From Legionella beliardensis (GTDB lineage: Bacteria; Pseudomonadota; Gammaproteobacteria; Legionellales; Legionellaceae), in contig NZ_UGNV01000001.1 in assembly GCF_900452395.1 (NCBI RefSeq), forward strand, positions 186,001 to 250,000: a stretch of DNA of 64,000 nt, in the 5' to 3' direction. A program made the position numbers and the translations under genes. The notes under the pieces are model-generated. The model was not told the origin of the DNA and made no database searches. It saw nothing but the letters and a program-made list of their open reading frames with translations. Shown here piece after piece: positions 53,433-62,495 of the stretch (within the stretch, counting starts at the first letter, position 1; the number at the start of each line of letters is the position of its first letter).

Positions 53433-53609
53433 GTTACATCTACCCCCGTTATTTTTATATTTAATTTAGAGTGATACCTTTGATTAAGTCATTGAAATAA
53501 ATCAGTTTAGTCATTTCTAGAGCATCTTTTATAGTAAACATAGAATAATTCTATAGTCAAATAAATTTTACAATAAAGAATTATTTAGAAGCAGTAAGCT
53601 GTTATAAGC

Positions 53610-54422
53610 TTAAGATGCTTCAGGCGCAGGCTGCATAAGGCTTTCTAACAGAGCACGCTTCTTAGTAAAATCGATAGTATGAATTGAGCGGGTCAGAAAT
53701 TGCTTGTCACAAAATACACGCCAATGAATACGGCAAGCTAGCCCATCATTTTCAATAATATAATAGCTATTTAAGCCATCTTTACTGCGCATACACATTA
53801 GGGAACCTGCGTGCAGAACAAGGCAAGAATCCTGGTTGTCTTTTTCAATTAGCCCTAAGTGCGCGTAATGCAGATGTCCTGTGCAAACGATGTGCACGGT
53901 ACTTTGCTTAAGATACTTTAAGAATTCCTGATCATTTTGTAAGGGCTTATGCAAACCTTCCAAATAATCAAAATTATGATGGAAAAATAAGATATTTAAT
54001 TTGTTATCTTGTGTATCAAAATATCGCGTAATCACTTCTAATGTCTTATGCGATAATTCGCCATCTTTTATTTGGTAAGGATTAACACTATTTATACCTA
54101 AGACCCGTATTTCTGAATTGGTAAACGTAACAGGCATATCACTGGTAACATAATGCTTGTAGTTTCTAAATGGATAAAGTAAGCGGGCAAGGGGATTATG
54201 AAGTGGGATATCATGATTGCCTGGTACGATGAACGTTGTACCTGGTAATTGCTCGAGAAATTTTTTTAATTCTTCATACTGATGCGTTTTAGCGCGCTGA
54301 GTTAAATCACCTGAGATAATAAAGGCATCAGGTTTAAGCGTGCTTATTTCTTCCAAAAAAGCAGTTAAAATATGGGGATAATGCATACCAAAATGTAAAT
54401 CAGAGATGTGAATTATTTTCAT
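53610..54422 (-). CDS. Metallophosphoesterase, calcineurin-like
   Basis: A 270-residue phosphoesterase with all the usual metal motifs: SDLHFG (D8, H10), SGDLTQ, VPGNHD, FFHHNF and TGHLHYAH. It resembles the cAMP phosphodiesterase/Icc-like group, although the substrate cannot be told. Its ATG overlaps the end of the lipid-kinase gene by 23 bases, so the two are translationally coupled. Cytoplasmic; no signal peptide. Confidence 0.9.
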   Translation of the reverse strand: MKIIHISDLHFGMHYPHILTAFLEEISTLKPDAFIISGDLTQRAKTHQYEELKKFLEQLPGTTFIVPGNHDIPLHNPLARLLYPFRNYKHYVTSDMPVTFTNSEIRVLGINSVNPYQIKDGELSHKTLEVITRYFDTQDNKLNILFFHHNFDYLEGLHKPLQNDQEFLKYLKQSTVHIVCTGHLHYAHLGLIEKDNQDSCLVLHAGSLMCMRSKDGLNSYYIIENDGLACRIHWRVFCDKQFLTRSIHTIDFTKKRALLESLMQPAPEAS

Positions 54423-55281
54423 GGTTATTTGTCAGTAAAAGAAGAGATTTAGGTAAGCTTTTATAATGTAAGGGCGTTTGTACAGTCATCGTATCACCGT
54501 CTAAGGAAATGATTATTTTTTCTTTATGATGAATAGTCAATTCAATAGGACAGGAGGCTTGTTTAATATCAAAATTATGTTTTTTAGTAAACAATGCACG
54601 TAAAATTTCAAAAAAGCGCAGTCTGCCATGTTTAAAATAGTAAATTCCTAACAATCCCTCTTTAAAACTTTCTCGCGTAAACTTCAATGGAAATTCATAA
54701 GAATAAGGATTATTACTAATCATAAAAAAAGACGTTTTAAGCAAGAGATTAAATTCCTTAGATTTAACTAAGAGAGAGTATGAGCGATGATAAAACAAGG
54801 CTTGAATAAAGCTTGGAATGTAGCTTAGCCATTTATTATAAAATTTTGTATAGTAATCGCGTTTCTGAGCAAGTTTTGGATAAAATCCGATAGAGGAATT
54901 ATTAATAAAAACATTACCATTGACTTCTGCTAAATCAATAAGGGTAGTTGTTCTTTTTTTTATTGCTTCTATTAAGTCATCAACTGTAAGAGGCAGGCCC
55001 ACTTCTTTAGCAAAATGATTCATCGTCCCTAACGGTAAGACACCAAGCAGCGTTGATGTGTGAGCACACCATTGTGCAGCGCTGCGAATGGTACCGTCAC
55101 CACCGCCAACTAATAAGATAGGATGGTTTGCGCGGCATTGTTTTATGGTCTGCTCTAAATTTTTAGGGGTTGTTTTATAAAGTTGATAATCAAGCTTATG
55201 CTGGGTGAAGCCTTGTAAGTATTTTTCAAGTTGATGTGCGTTTTTAGCTTTATTATTTATAATAACCGCAATATCAACCAT
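54400..55281 (-). CDS. Diacylglycerol/lipid kinase family protein (DAGK catalytic domain)
   Basis: A 293-residue protein with the DAGK signature LLVGGGDGTIRSAAQW and LPLGTMNHFAKEVGLP, as in YegS/BmrU-like lipid kinases and some sphingosine kinases. The second half is the beta-sandwich-like domain (VNGNVFINNSSIGFYP, IIISLDGDTM). The substrate is probably a membrane lipid. GGGGA precedes the ATG. It is the first gene of an overlapping pair with the metallophosphoesterase. Confidence 0.88.
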   Translation of the reverse strand: MVDIAVIINNKAKNAHQLEKYLQGFTQHKLDYQLYKTTPKNLEQTIKQCRANHPILLVGGGDGTIRSAAQWCAHTSTLLGVLPLGTMNHFAKEVGLPLTVDDLIEAIKKRTTTLIDLAEVNGNVFINNSSIGFYPKLAQKRDYYTKFYNKWLSYIPSFIQALFYHRSYSLLVKSKEFNLLLKTSFFMISNNPYSYEFPLKFTRESFKEGLLGIYYFKHGRLRFFEILRALFTKKHNFDIKQASCPIELTIHHKEKIIISLDGDTMTVQTPLHYKSLPKSLLLLTNNHENNSHL

Positions 55282-55498
55282 AATTTCCCCAGGTTTAAAG
55301 AAACATATAGACCTTTTGCACTAAAGCAAAATCTACTAGTTATGTAAGAAGTCTAGTGTAGTTAGATTGCTAATAAGTCGCAACCATTCGTTTTATTTTA
55401 AGCTTAAGATTTTATTTAGTTGAGTTACTAAGCATAAAGATAATTTTCAATTTATTTATATCCTGTTACCATAATTAAAAAAATTCCCTAGGAAGATT

Positions 55499-55984
55499 AT
55501 GCCCTCCTTTGATATTGTTTCGGAAGTTAATACCGTTGAGTTACGCCATGCTGTTGAAAATACAAATCGCGAAATGGGAACTCGATTTGATTTTCGTGGT
55601 GTACAATCGAGTATTGAATTAAATGAATTGGTGGTCACTTTAAAATCAGAGTCAGATTTTCAAGTGCGACAATTAGAAGACATGTTTCGTAGTCATTGCA
55701 CTAAGCGTAATGTAAGTACAGCAGGTGTAGATATGGAAGATGAACCGGTGCACAGCGGTAAGACTTATTCGCTAACAATGACCTTTAAGCAGGGTATTGA
55801 TCAGCCTACTGCTAAGGACATTATAAAATTGATTAAAGACAGTAAGCTTAAGGTACAGACATCTATTCAAGGCGATAAAATAAGAGTAACCGGTAAAAAG
55901 CGAGATGATTTGCAAGATACCATTGCGTTACTTAAAAAGTCAGAGATTAAGCTTCCCTTGCAATTTGAGAATTTTAGAGACTAA
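55499..55984 (+). CDS. yajQ: YajQ-family nucleotide-binding protein (UPF0234)
   Basis: A 161-residue protein starting MPSFDIVSEVN, with RFDFRGVQSSIEL, LTMTFKQGI and KDIIKLIKDSKLKVQTSIQGD. It matches YajQ over its full length. In Xanthomonas the family binds c-di-GMP and acts with a regulator; E. coli YajQ binds nucleotides and tRNA. AGGAAG lies five bases before the ATG. Followed at once by the 114-bp tandem array. Confidence 0.95.
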   Translation: MPSFDIVSEVNTVELRHAVENTNREMGTRFDFRGVQSSIELNELVVTLKSESDFQVRQLEDMFRSHCTKRNVSTAGVDMEDEPVHSGKTYSLTMTFKQGIDQPTAKDIIKLIKDSKLKVQTSIQGDKIRVTGKKRDDLQDTIALLKKSEIKLPLQFENFRD

Positions 55985-55990
55985 ATCCCT

Positions 55991-56253
55991 GCATTCGAAA
56001 TACCGTAGTCTGGCCACAGTATCCATGCCTGTTTGCTATAACGCTGGATACCGCGGTCAAGCCGCGGTAATTCGGTTTTTCTTTATTTTCTTATTTATAT
56101 TCGTGCATTCGAAATACCGTAGTCTGGCCACAGTATCCATGCCTGTTTGCTATAACGCTGGATACCGCGGTCAAGCCGCGGTAATTCGGTTTTTCTTTAT
56201 TTTCTTATTTATATTCATGCATCCGAAATACCGTGGCTTGACCACGGTATCCA
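55991..56253. repeat. 114-bp tandem array of REP-like palindromes
   Basis: Two almost identical 114-bp units start at 55991 and 56105, and a third partial unit starts at 56219. Each full unit contains GAAATACCGTAGTCTGGCCA and GGATACCGCGGTCAAGCCGC, that is, two palindromes facing each other, then an AT-rich spacer. The third unit keeps only the first palindrome (ACCGTGGCTTGACCACGGT). The rest of the 325-base gap up to rmlB has nothing further. Confidence 0.85.
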
Positions 56254-56309
56254 TACTCATCTCATATATTTGAAATATAGCAGTCAAGTTATGATAGTTT
56301 GTTTCATCG

Positions 56310-57323
56310 CTAGCGATATAAAGGTAGATTATCGATGTACCACTGTACGGTTTTGCGAATTCCACTTTCAAATGTTTCTTTAGGTACCCAGCCAAGCTCT
56401 TGCTTTATTTTACTTGCATTAATTGCATAACGTTGATCATGGCCAGGTCTGTCTTGTACATAATTAATTAAATTTGTATAGTAGGTTACGCCTGGTTTTT
56501 GCGGTACTAATTCTTCTAATAAAGAGCAAATAGTATAGATGACATCGATATTTTTTTTCTCATTATGGCCGCCTATATTATAAGCTTCCCCTACTTTTCC
56601 ACGCGTAATCACTTCATAAAGCGCACTTGCATGGTCCTCAACGTAAAGCCAATCACGAATTTGTGTACCTAATCCATAAACGGGAATAGGCTTACCAGCT
56701 AGCGCGTTTAAGATAACTAGCGGGATTAATTTTTCTGGAAATTGAAAAGGGCCATAGTTATTAGAACAATTAGTAATTAGAATAGGTAGGCCATAGGTTC
56801 GATGCCATGCTTTTACTAGATGATCAGAGCTTGCTTTACTTGCTGAATAAGGCGAGCTTGGCGCATAAGGTGTTGTTTCGGTAAACGCATCGTCTTTTTC
56901 TTCTAAATCGCCATATACTTCATCCGTAGAAATATGATGGAAACGAAAAGCCTGTTTTTGCGGCTCATCTAATGATTGCCAATATTGCCGTACTGCTTCA
57001 AGTAGTGTATAGGTGCCAATAATATTGGTATGAATAAAGGCTGCAGGCCCATTGATTGAACGGTCAACATGGCTTTCAGCCGCTAAATGCATAACAGCGT
57101 CAGGCTTATAAGTCATAAAGATGCGTGTCATTTCATCGGCATCAGCAATATCTGCTCGCTCAAAAGTATAGCGACTACTTTTATCTATAGACGCGAGAGC
57201 TTGTAAATTTGCAGCATAGGTTAACTTATCAACATTAATGACGGAGTCATCTGTATTAGTAATAATATACCTTATTAAAGCAGAGCCGATAAAGCCTGCC
57301 CCGCCTGTTACGAGTATTTTCAT
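56310..57323 (-). CDS. rmlB: dTDP-glucose 4,6-dehydratase
   Basis: Converts dTDP-glucose to the 4-keto-6-deoxy intermediate of rhamnose and other deoxysugars for LPS. The 337-residue protein has the NAD motif [33 protein letters not shown] with catalytic Asp and Glu, and [10 protein letters not shown] with the YxxxK pair. I chose the ATG at 57321-57323 with AGGTGA seven bases upstream over a GTG three codons earlier. rmlA, C and D are not in the window, so the later product is unclear. Last gene of a run of minus-strand polysaccharide genes. Confidence 0.93.
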   Translation of the reverse strand: MKILVTGGAGFIGSALIRYIITNTDDSVINVDKLTYAANLQALASIDKSSRYTFERADIADADEMTRIFMTYKPDAVMHLAAESHVDRSINGPAAFIHTNIIGTYTLLEAVRQYWQSLDEPQKQAFRFHHISTDEVYGDLEEKDDAFTETTPYAPSSPYSASKASSDHLVKAWHRTYGLPILITNCSNNYGPFQFPEKLIPLVILNALAGKPIPVYGLGTQIRDWLYVEDHASALYEVITRGKVGEAYNIGGHNEKKNIDVIYTICSLLEELVPQKPGVTYYTNLINYVQDRPGHDQRYAINASKIKQELGWVPKETFESGIRKTVQWYIDNLPLYR

Positions 57324-57390
57324 GCTATTCACCTAAATAAGTTAGACACGCTAATATTTATTAGCGATAAAATTCTCAAAACTTAATTAA

Positions 57391-58596
57391 CTATATTTCA
57401 TTACGGTTTTCTTCGGCCGGCCAATTAGCTAGAGTAGACTCGGCTGTGTTTGGCGTTGTTTTTCGTAATGACTTAATATAATTAGGAAGTTTTTTCATCT
57501 TTTTTTGACATGGTTTTTCAATAAAATACCACATAAAATAAGAGCAAATAAGAATAATTAGCCAGTAAGCTGTGTATTGAACAGTAAGTGGTATAGGCAT
57601 TAACTGATTATGATAATATTCAACACAGCGGATGATTGGTTGATGGACAAGATATAGGGAGAAGCTAATTTCCCCTAAAAGGATAAGTGGCTTTACTGAA
57701 AGTAAGGTTGATAGATAACCCCTCCCAAAAGCGAAGACAAATAATAACAAGGCATAAAAAGGTGCTGAACCACTATAATATACCCAAGCATGAACAGCCA
57801 TAGAAATTATGCCGGTATAAAAGAGTTGCATTGTATACAGTGGAACTTGAACAGAAGCCCAAAGTATTAAAATAACTACAAGGAATTCTATAACAGTAGC
57901 CTTAAAAATAGAGAGCTTAAGTTTTGAGTCGATAATTAACTGGTATTTCATCCATAAACAAGCAGCAACCATGCCGCAAACAAACTCAAATAAACGAGCT
58001 GGTGGCCAGAAATTAACCCAAGATGAAATAGTCGGCTGATAAGCTTCTAACCCGGTAAAAGGCACTGCTCTAGTTGAGATAGCCATCCAAATGGCTAATA
58101 AACCAAGCATGGCACTTAATTTTAAGCGCGACAGCCAATTTGCTTGAAATTTCCAAATAAGCAGAGGAAACATACAATAAAAAAATAATTCAACAGAAAG
58201 GCTCCAAGAAACAGCATTAAATGCAAAGAAAATGACGGCTTTATGATGCCAAGCTTGAGTAAGTGTCATATTTGCAAAGGCTTGCTCTAGCGAAAATGGC
58301 TGGTGGGTATAAAGCATAATTAGTAAGAGCACTAAAAAAATAAAAAAATGAACAGGCCAAATACGGCTTATTCTAGCCCATATAAATTCAAGCGAATCAT
58401 CAAGTCGCTCAAGTTTGGGATAATTGTAAGTTAAAATAAAACCTGACAGCACAAAGAAAAATGTCACAGCTTGGCCTAAATTATAGGACGAAGAAAAACT
58501 TTCACCTACCTTGAAATAACCATTCGCATGCTGTAGCACAATCAGGGCCGCAGCAAAGAAGCGTAAGGAAGTTAGGGCTGGTAAGGATTTTTTCAT
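57391..58596 (-). CDS. Acyltransferase 3 family membrane protein (OafA/YrhL-like)
   Basis: A membrane O-acyltransferase of about 401 residues with about ten helices. It opens LPALTSLRFFAAALIVLQHANGYF, the family's N-terminal His-bearing motif, and carries FFVLSGFILTYNY and ARISRIWPVHF. The family O-acetylates sugars of LPS, peptidoglycan or exported glycans. The start at 58596 puts KKSLPALTSLRF at the N-terminus; an in-frame ATG at 58617 adds seven residues, and neither has a strong ribosome site. Same strand as rmlB, 67 bases away. Confidence 0.88.
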   Translation of the reverse strand: MKKSLPALTSLRFFAAALIVLQHANGYFKVGESFSSSYNLGQAVTFFFVLSGFILTYNYPKLERLDDSLEFIWARISRIWPVHFFIFLVLLLIMLYTHQPFSLEQAFANMTLTQAWHHKAVIFFAFNAVSWSLSVELFFYCMFPLLIWKFQANWLSRLKLSAMLGLLAIWMAISTRAVPFTGLEAYQPTISSWVNFWPPARLFEFVCGMVAACLWMKYQLIIDSKLKLSIFKATVIEFLVVILILWASVQVPLYTMQLFYTGIISMAVHAWVYYSGSAPFYALLLFVFAFGRGYLSTLLSVKPLILLGEISFSLYLVHQPIIRCVEYYHNQLMPIPLTVQYTAYWLIILICSYFMWYFIEKPCQKKMKKLPNYIKSLRKTTPNTAESTLANWPAEENRNEI

Positions 58597-58617
58597 AGTT
58601 GAAGCTTTATGAAACAT

Positions 58618-58933
58618 TAAAGCAGGCCAGTATAGTCAATTATGTTGTTAATTTAAACTTACAGCAAAGCAAAAATATAACTTAAATTCACTGAAGGCAT
58701 GTCTTCACTTTATTCTTGACCTGCAAATGTGCCTGATTATCATTATTTCAAGATTTTAAGCTTAAGTTTGCTAAAAAAATAGGTCGGGCTAAACGAAGTG
58801 TAGCCCAACAAACAAACAGCCCGCATGTTGCTTAGCCCAATTTAACTCCCGAAATACCGTGACTTGACCACGGTATCCAAAGCCCTTGCACTCATCGTTG
58901 ATACTCAATTTATGATTACTGAAATCTATTGCT
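58618..58933. other. Intergenic region with two REP-like palindromes
   Basis: About 315 bases between two minus-strand genes. It contains a GGTCGGGC...GCCCAAC palindrome (58782-58810) and an ACCGTGACTTGACCACGGT palindrome (58854-58874). Nothing else was seen. Confidence 0.6.
58782..58878. repeat. Two REP-like palindromes, one of each main family
   Basis: GGTCGGGCTAAACGAAGTG TAGCCCAACA at 58782-58810 and GAAATACCGTGACTTGACC ACGGTATCC at 58851-58878. The families match copies at 15586 and 40692. Confidence 0.6.
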
Positions 58934-59950
58934 CTATCTTTCCTTAGCAGGCATATTAATTAAGGGCGTAATCGTTTGCTTGCCTCCCATGATGGCAAAT
59001 AAGAGGCAGGTCATAAAAAAGACTACTTGTGATACATGATCTCGCCTGCATTGATACGCATTAAGTGCAAGTCTAAGAAAATCTTTTCTTTTAAAACTAG
59101 ACCAGCCTCTAATAAAATCATGATGTCCTAGCCCAATAAGTTCTGCAATTAAGTAAGCCTGACTTAACCACCAGCCATTTTTAATTTGCTTAAAGCGGTG
59201 CACATAAGCTTTTAAACCGCGGTTTACACCGACTTGATTGTTACTATGCTGGCGATAGAGCATCGTGGGTTTTGAGTCAATAAACCATTGAAAACCATTG
59301 GCGCGCGCAAACGCATAACAATACCAATCATGTAGACTTATTTTTTGTAATTCGGCCCAATTTTTAAGGATGTTATCTTTAATACATGTTGCAAGTTTTT
59401 TGCTTAAGACATAAGTACAGCCAGGGCCTGCTGCTTCAAAAATAAAATCCCACGATTTTTGGGGCTGCGCTTTATTTATGACTGCTTGCCTGCCATCAGG
59501 CCAAAATGCAATAACATTACTCGAATAAGCATCATAAGCCCTGTGTTGTAATACATGAACTGCCCGCGCAAGCTTATCAGCGTGCCAAATATCATCCTGA
59601 TCAGCAAAAGCAATGTAATCATAATCTGCAAAATCAACATCACGAATTAAACGAAAAAAATTTCTCGCAGCGCCCCCAAAACGCTCGCCATAAGGCAGGA
59701 TGATAATTCTAGAATCACGTTTAGCCAGGGCATTTAGCCAATTTTCACTATCATCTGTGGATAAATCAATACTAACAAAGACAGTGACATTAATTTTTTC
59801 CTGGCCAAGAATACTAGTGATTTGCTGTTCTATAAATTGCATCCCATTATAAACAGCCATTAATACAGCGCACTTAGGCGAGATCTGATCATTAACGTGC
59901 AATGTGTGCTCCTCATAAATCGATTCGTGACGTTTTATAAAAACTAACAA
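58934..59950 (-). CDS. Glycosyltransferase family 2
   Basis: A 338-residue enzyme. CAVLMAVYNGMQFIEQQI starts the GT-A fold, and YIAFADQDDIWHADKL is the acidic DxD-type site. It resembles rhamnosyl- or galactosyltransferases that build LPS O-antigens. A hydrophobic segment near the C-terminus (HVSQVVFFMTCLLFAIMGG) may anchor it to the membrane. The start is a TTG about 28 residues before the fold; no better one is visible, so the N-terminus is uncertain. It is divergent from the next glycosyltransferase. Confidence 0.88.
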   Translation of the reverse strand: MLVFIKRHESIYEEHTLHVNDQISPKCAVLMAVYNGMQFIEQQITSILGQEKINVTVFVSIDLSTDDSENWLNALAKRDSRIIILPYGERFGGAARNFFRLIRDVDFADYDYIAFADQDDIWHADKLARAVHVLQHRAYDAYSSNVIAFWPDGRQAVINKAQPQKSWDFIFEAAGPGCTYVLSKKLATCIKDNILKNWAELQKISLHDWYCYAFARANGFQWFIDSKPTMLYRQHSNNQVGVNRGLKAYVHRFKQIKNGWWLSQAYLIAELIGLGHHDFIRGWSSFKRKDFLRLALNAYQCRRDHVSQVVFFMTCLLFAIMGGKQTITPLINMPAKER

Positions 59951-60042
59951 GATGAAGATAGGCTAGTTTATTGTGATTATACTTAACTTTCGCTATAGTA
60001 GCTCCATTATTTTTAGCCGGTTAAGTTATACCTAACTTTCTT

Positions 60043-61257
60043 ATGAAACTACTCCTTATATCAACTCGAATGGGAACAGCTGGTGTTGAAACGCTTCTAT
60101 TAAGAATGGCTAAATTCTTATCAGAAAAAGGATTTCATGTTGATGTTCTTTTAATGCGCGAAGTTGATGTTGATAGTGCAAATCAATTACGGCAGTATGC
60201 CAATCTTTATATTGGTTGGAAATTTAGAAAATTAAACGACATTTTTTCAAAACTAGGCAAGGATTATTATCATTGTATTTATACGTTTAGTTTTTTCCCC
60301 TTAATTTATACGCTGTATATTAAACAAAAATTTTTTCCGAGCGCTAAAATATGCTTTGGTGTTTACCATCCCTATGAATATTGTTGGTCTTTTAAATCAA
60401 AGACAAAGCTAGCTAAATTTGCAGCAGAAATTATTCAAAATTTTCCTGCAGAAAATGTTTTTTTTATGAATCAAGGCATGAAAGATAGGCACACTGAAAA
60501 ATTACAGCATGATTTTTCTTTATCGCCTATTATTCCAGTCCCAGTTGACGTTAATTCTTTCCAGAATGCAAAACGAAACTTTGCCTTTCAAACGCCTTAT
60601 AAGATTGTTTCTATCGGTAGAATAACTGATTTCAAAACGTATAATTTTACTATGATTGAAGTCATGGCCGCCTTAATTCAAGAAGGCTTAGCCGTTGAAT
60701 ACCATATTTATGGCGATGGAGAGTTATTACCAAGACTACAGCAACTTATTCAGCATTATAAGTTGCAAGACTACGTATTTCTGCATGGCCCTGTGCCCTA
60801 TACTCTGTTTTCTTCAGTTTTAGAAGATGCTTTTTTATTTGTAGGAGTAGGGACTGCTTTAGTGGAAGCGGCAGCGTGTAAATTGCCTTGTTTGCAAGGT
60901 ATTGAAATGGATAAGAAAGCTGAATCTTATGGTTTTTTTCATGAGTTAACAGGCTATAATCTAGGCGAAAAAAACACAGATCAACCGCGATATAAAATGG
61001 TTGATTTAATCAAGCAACTTATGAACTATAGCGAAGATGCTTACCGTGAAGCGAGCTATCTTTCTTATAAACGATCTTTGGATTTTGCGATAGATTCTGT
61101 CATTAAAACCTTTCTTGACAGTTTACAAGGTGCGAAAATAGTCGACTACAAAGTAAACCATATTAAGTTAATTTACATGTTGCTTAATGCTATTTTTCTC
61201 TTTGTGTGTCGCAGAGCGAATATCGCGACTTCGCTCGATAACCGTTATGTAGAATAA
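60043..61257 (+). CDS. Glycosyltransferase, GT4/GT1 (GT-B) family
   Basis: A 404-residue enzyme with the two Rossmann halves of a GT-B fold. MKLLLISTRMGTAGVETLLLRMAKFL is the acceptor-side start. KIVSIGRITDFKTY, YGDGELLPRLQQL, VFLHGPVPYTLFSSVL and TALVEAAACKLPCL are the donor-binding segments with the conserved Glu. A hydrophobic stretch ends the protein (LIYMLLNAIFLFVCR). Donor and acceptor sugars are not known. First of three plus-strand genes. Confidence 0.87.
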   Translation: MKLLLISTRMGTAGVETLLLRMAKFLSEKGFHVDVLLMREVDVDSANQLRQYANLYIGWKFRKLNDIFSKLGKDYYHCIYTFSFFPLIYTLYIKQKFFPSAKICFGVYHPYEYCWSFKSKTKLAKFAAEIIQNFPAENVFFMNQGMKDRHTEKLQHDFSLSPIIPVPVDVNSFQNAKRNFAFQTPYKIVSIGRITDFKTYNFTMIEVMAALIQEGLAVEYHIYGDGELLPRLQQLIQHYKLQDYVFLHGPVPYTLFSSVLEDAFLFVGVGTALVEAAACKLPCLQGIEMDKKAESYGFFHELTGYNLGEKNTDQPRYKMVDLIKQLMNYSEDAYREASYLSYKRSLDFAIDSVIKTFLDSLQGAKIVDYKVNHIKLIYMLLNAIFLFVCRRANIATSLDNRYVE

Positions 61258-61274
61258 ATCATTTAGGAAAACTA

Positions 61275-62315
61275 ATGGCAAGACTAAAGGATATTTATAA
61301 TAGTAAAAATAATAATTTACTATTGTTGCGATTATTATGCGCTACGTTTGTCGTTTTTTGTCATTCTTGGGATCTCCTTAAAGTAGATAATCCGCTAGCA
61401 ACTATTCTGCATTTTCTACCGTTCACCAGTAATTTAGGCGTACTCTGTTTTTTTGTAATTAGTGGCTTTTTAATCACCGAGAGCTATGTTAAAAATAATC
61501 AAGTTATTTACTTTATAAAAGCCCGAATTTTAAGAATTCTGCCAGGCTTTATTGCGTCTTTAATAGTAACCGCGTTAATTATTGGTAGCCTAGCGACCAC
61601 CTTGCCATTGAAAGATTATTTAAGCTTACCGCAAGTGTATTCATACATTTATCACAATATGATGCTAAGCCGATTACAATTAGAGTTACCAGGCGTGTTT
61701 GCTAGCAATCCTTTACCTGGTGCGGTCAATGGTTCACTTTGGACATTAGTGATTGAGATTCGCTTATATGTGATCACGTTACTCATAGGGATCGTTGGTG
61801 GGTTTAAAAAAAGATATACAGCCCTCTTAGTGTCAGCGCTTTTATTTGTGCCTTTTACCTATTATTTCTATCATAGGCATGGTCCAATTTTTGCTGAACC
61901 AATTTTTTTCTATATTGCGGGTTCTTTATTTTACATTTTTAAAGATAAAATTATTATTAATTTCTTTTATGCCTTGCTTGGCGTAGGTATGTTTATTTTA
62001 TGCCCTTATCCTGTGCAATTTGCAATAGCTGTGGTTGTGTTTACTTATTGCGTGATGATAATTGCATTTAAAAGAAAATTATCATTACCATTTTTAGATA
62101 AATGTGGTGACTTTTCATATGGTATTTATATCTATGCTTTTCCAATACAGCAACTAATCATTAATTTAAATCCAAAGATTATGCCAGTGCAGTTGTTTTT
62201 AATATCGTTTCTTCTTAGTTTACTAGCAGCGATTGGTTCTTGGTTTTTAATAGAAAAGCCGGCATTGGCTTTAAAAAATCTTAAATTTAACTACTTTAAG
62301 CCTGCAAAAATTTAG
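61275..62315 (+). CDS. Acyltransferase 3 family membrane protein
   Basis: A 346-residue polytopic protein. LLLLRLLCATFVVFCHSWDLL carries the family's first conserved His, and NLGVLCFFVISGFLITESY and ARILRILPGFIASL the next motifs. It ends in a helical membrane segment with the LIEKPALAL signature. Likely O-acetylates a surface polysaccharide. AGGA lies before the ATG, which starts 17 bases after the glycosyltransferase. Confidence 0.88.
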   Translation: MARLKDIYNSKNNNLLLLRLLCATFVVFCHSWDLLKVDNPLATILHFLPFTSNLGVLCFFVISGFLITESYVKNNQVIYFIKARILRILPGFIASLIVTALIIGSLATTLPLKDYLSLPQVYSYIYHNMMLSRLQLELPGVFASNPLPGAVNGSLWTLVIEIRLYVITLLIGIVGGFKKRYTALLVSALLFVPFTYYFYHRHGPIFAEPIFFYIAGSLFYIFKDKIIINFFYALLGVGMFILCPYPVQFAIAVVVFTYCVMIIAFKRKLSLPFLDKCGDFSYGIYIYAFPIQQLIINLNPKIMPVQLFLISFLLSLLAAIGSWFLIEKPALALKNLKFNYFKPAKI

Positions 62316-62495
62316 CTGAGTTTAGTCTTAAAATAGAAGTTAGTTTGTAAATTTACTAGGCAAGTGTTCCGTTCATTAAGGAATACTAGACTTTTGTACA
62401 ATATTGATCCTTGTTCTACAAATTTTCATGAAGTAGAATGTCTAACTTTCTATTTAAACCAGCTTAATGGGTACGCTAAAGGAGTTAGTATAAAA

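Noticed and set aside
55905..56273. A 122-codon plus-strand frame with a repeated peptide
   Set aside because: It runs out of yajQ into the 114-bp tandem array. Because 114 is divisible by three the frame stays open and appears as a repeat protein. No ribosome site and no coding bias; it is a by-product of the repeats.
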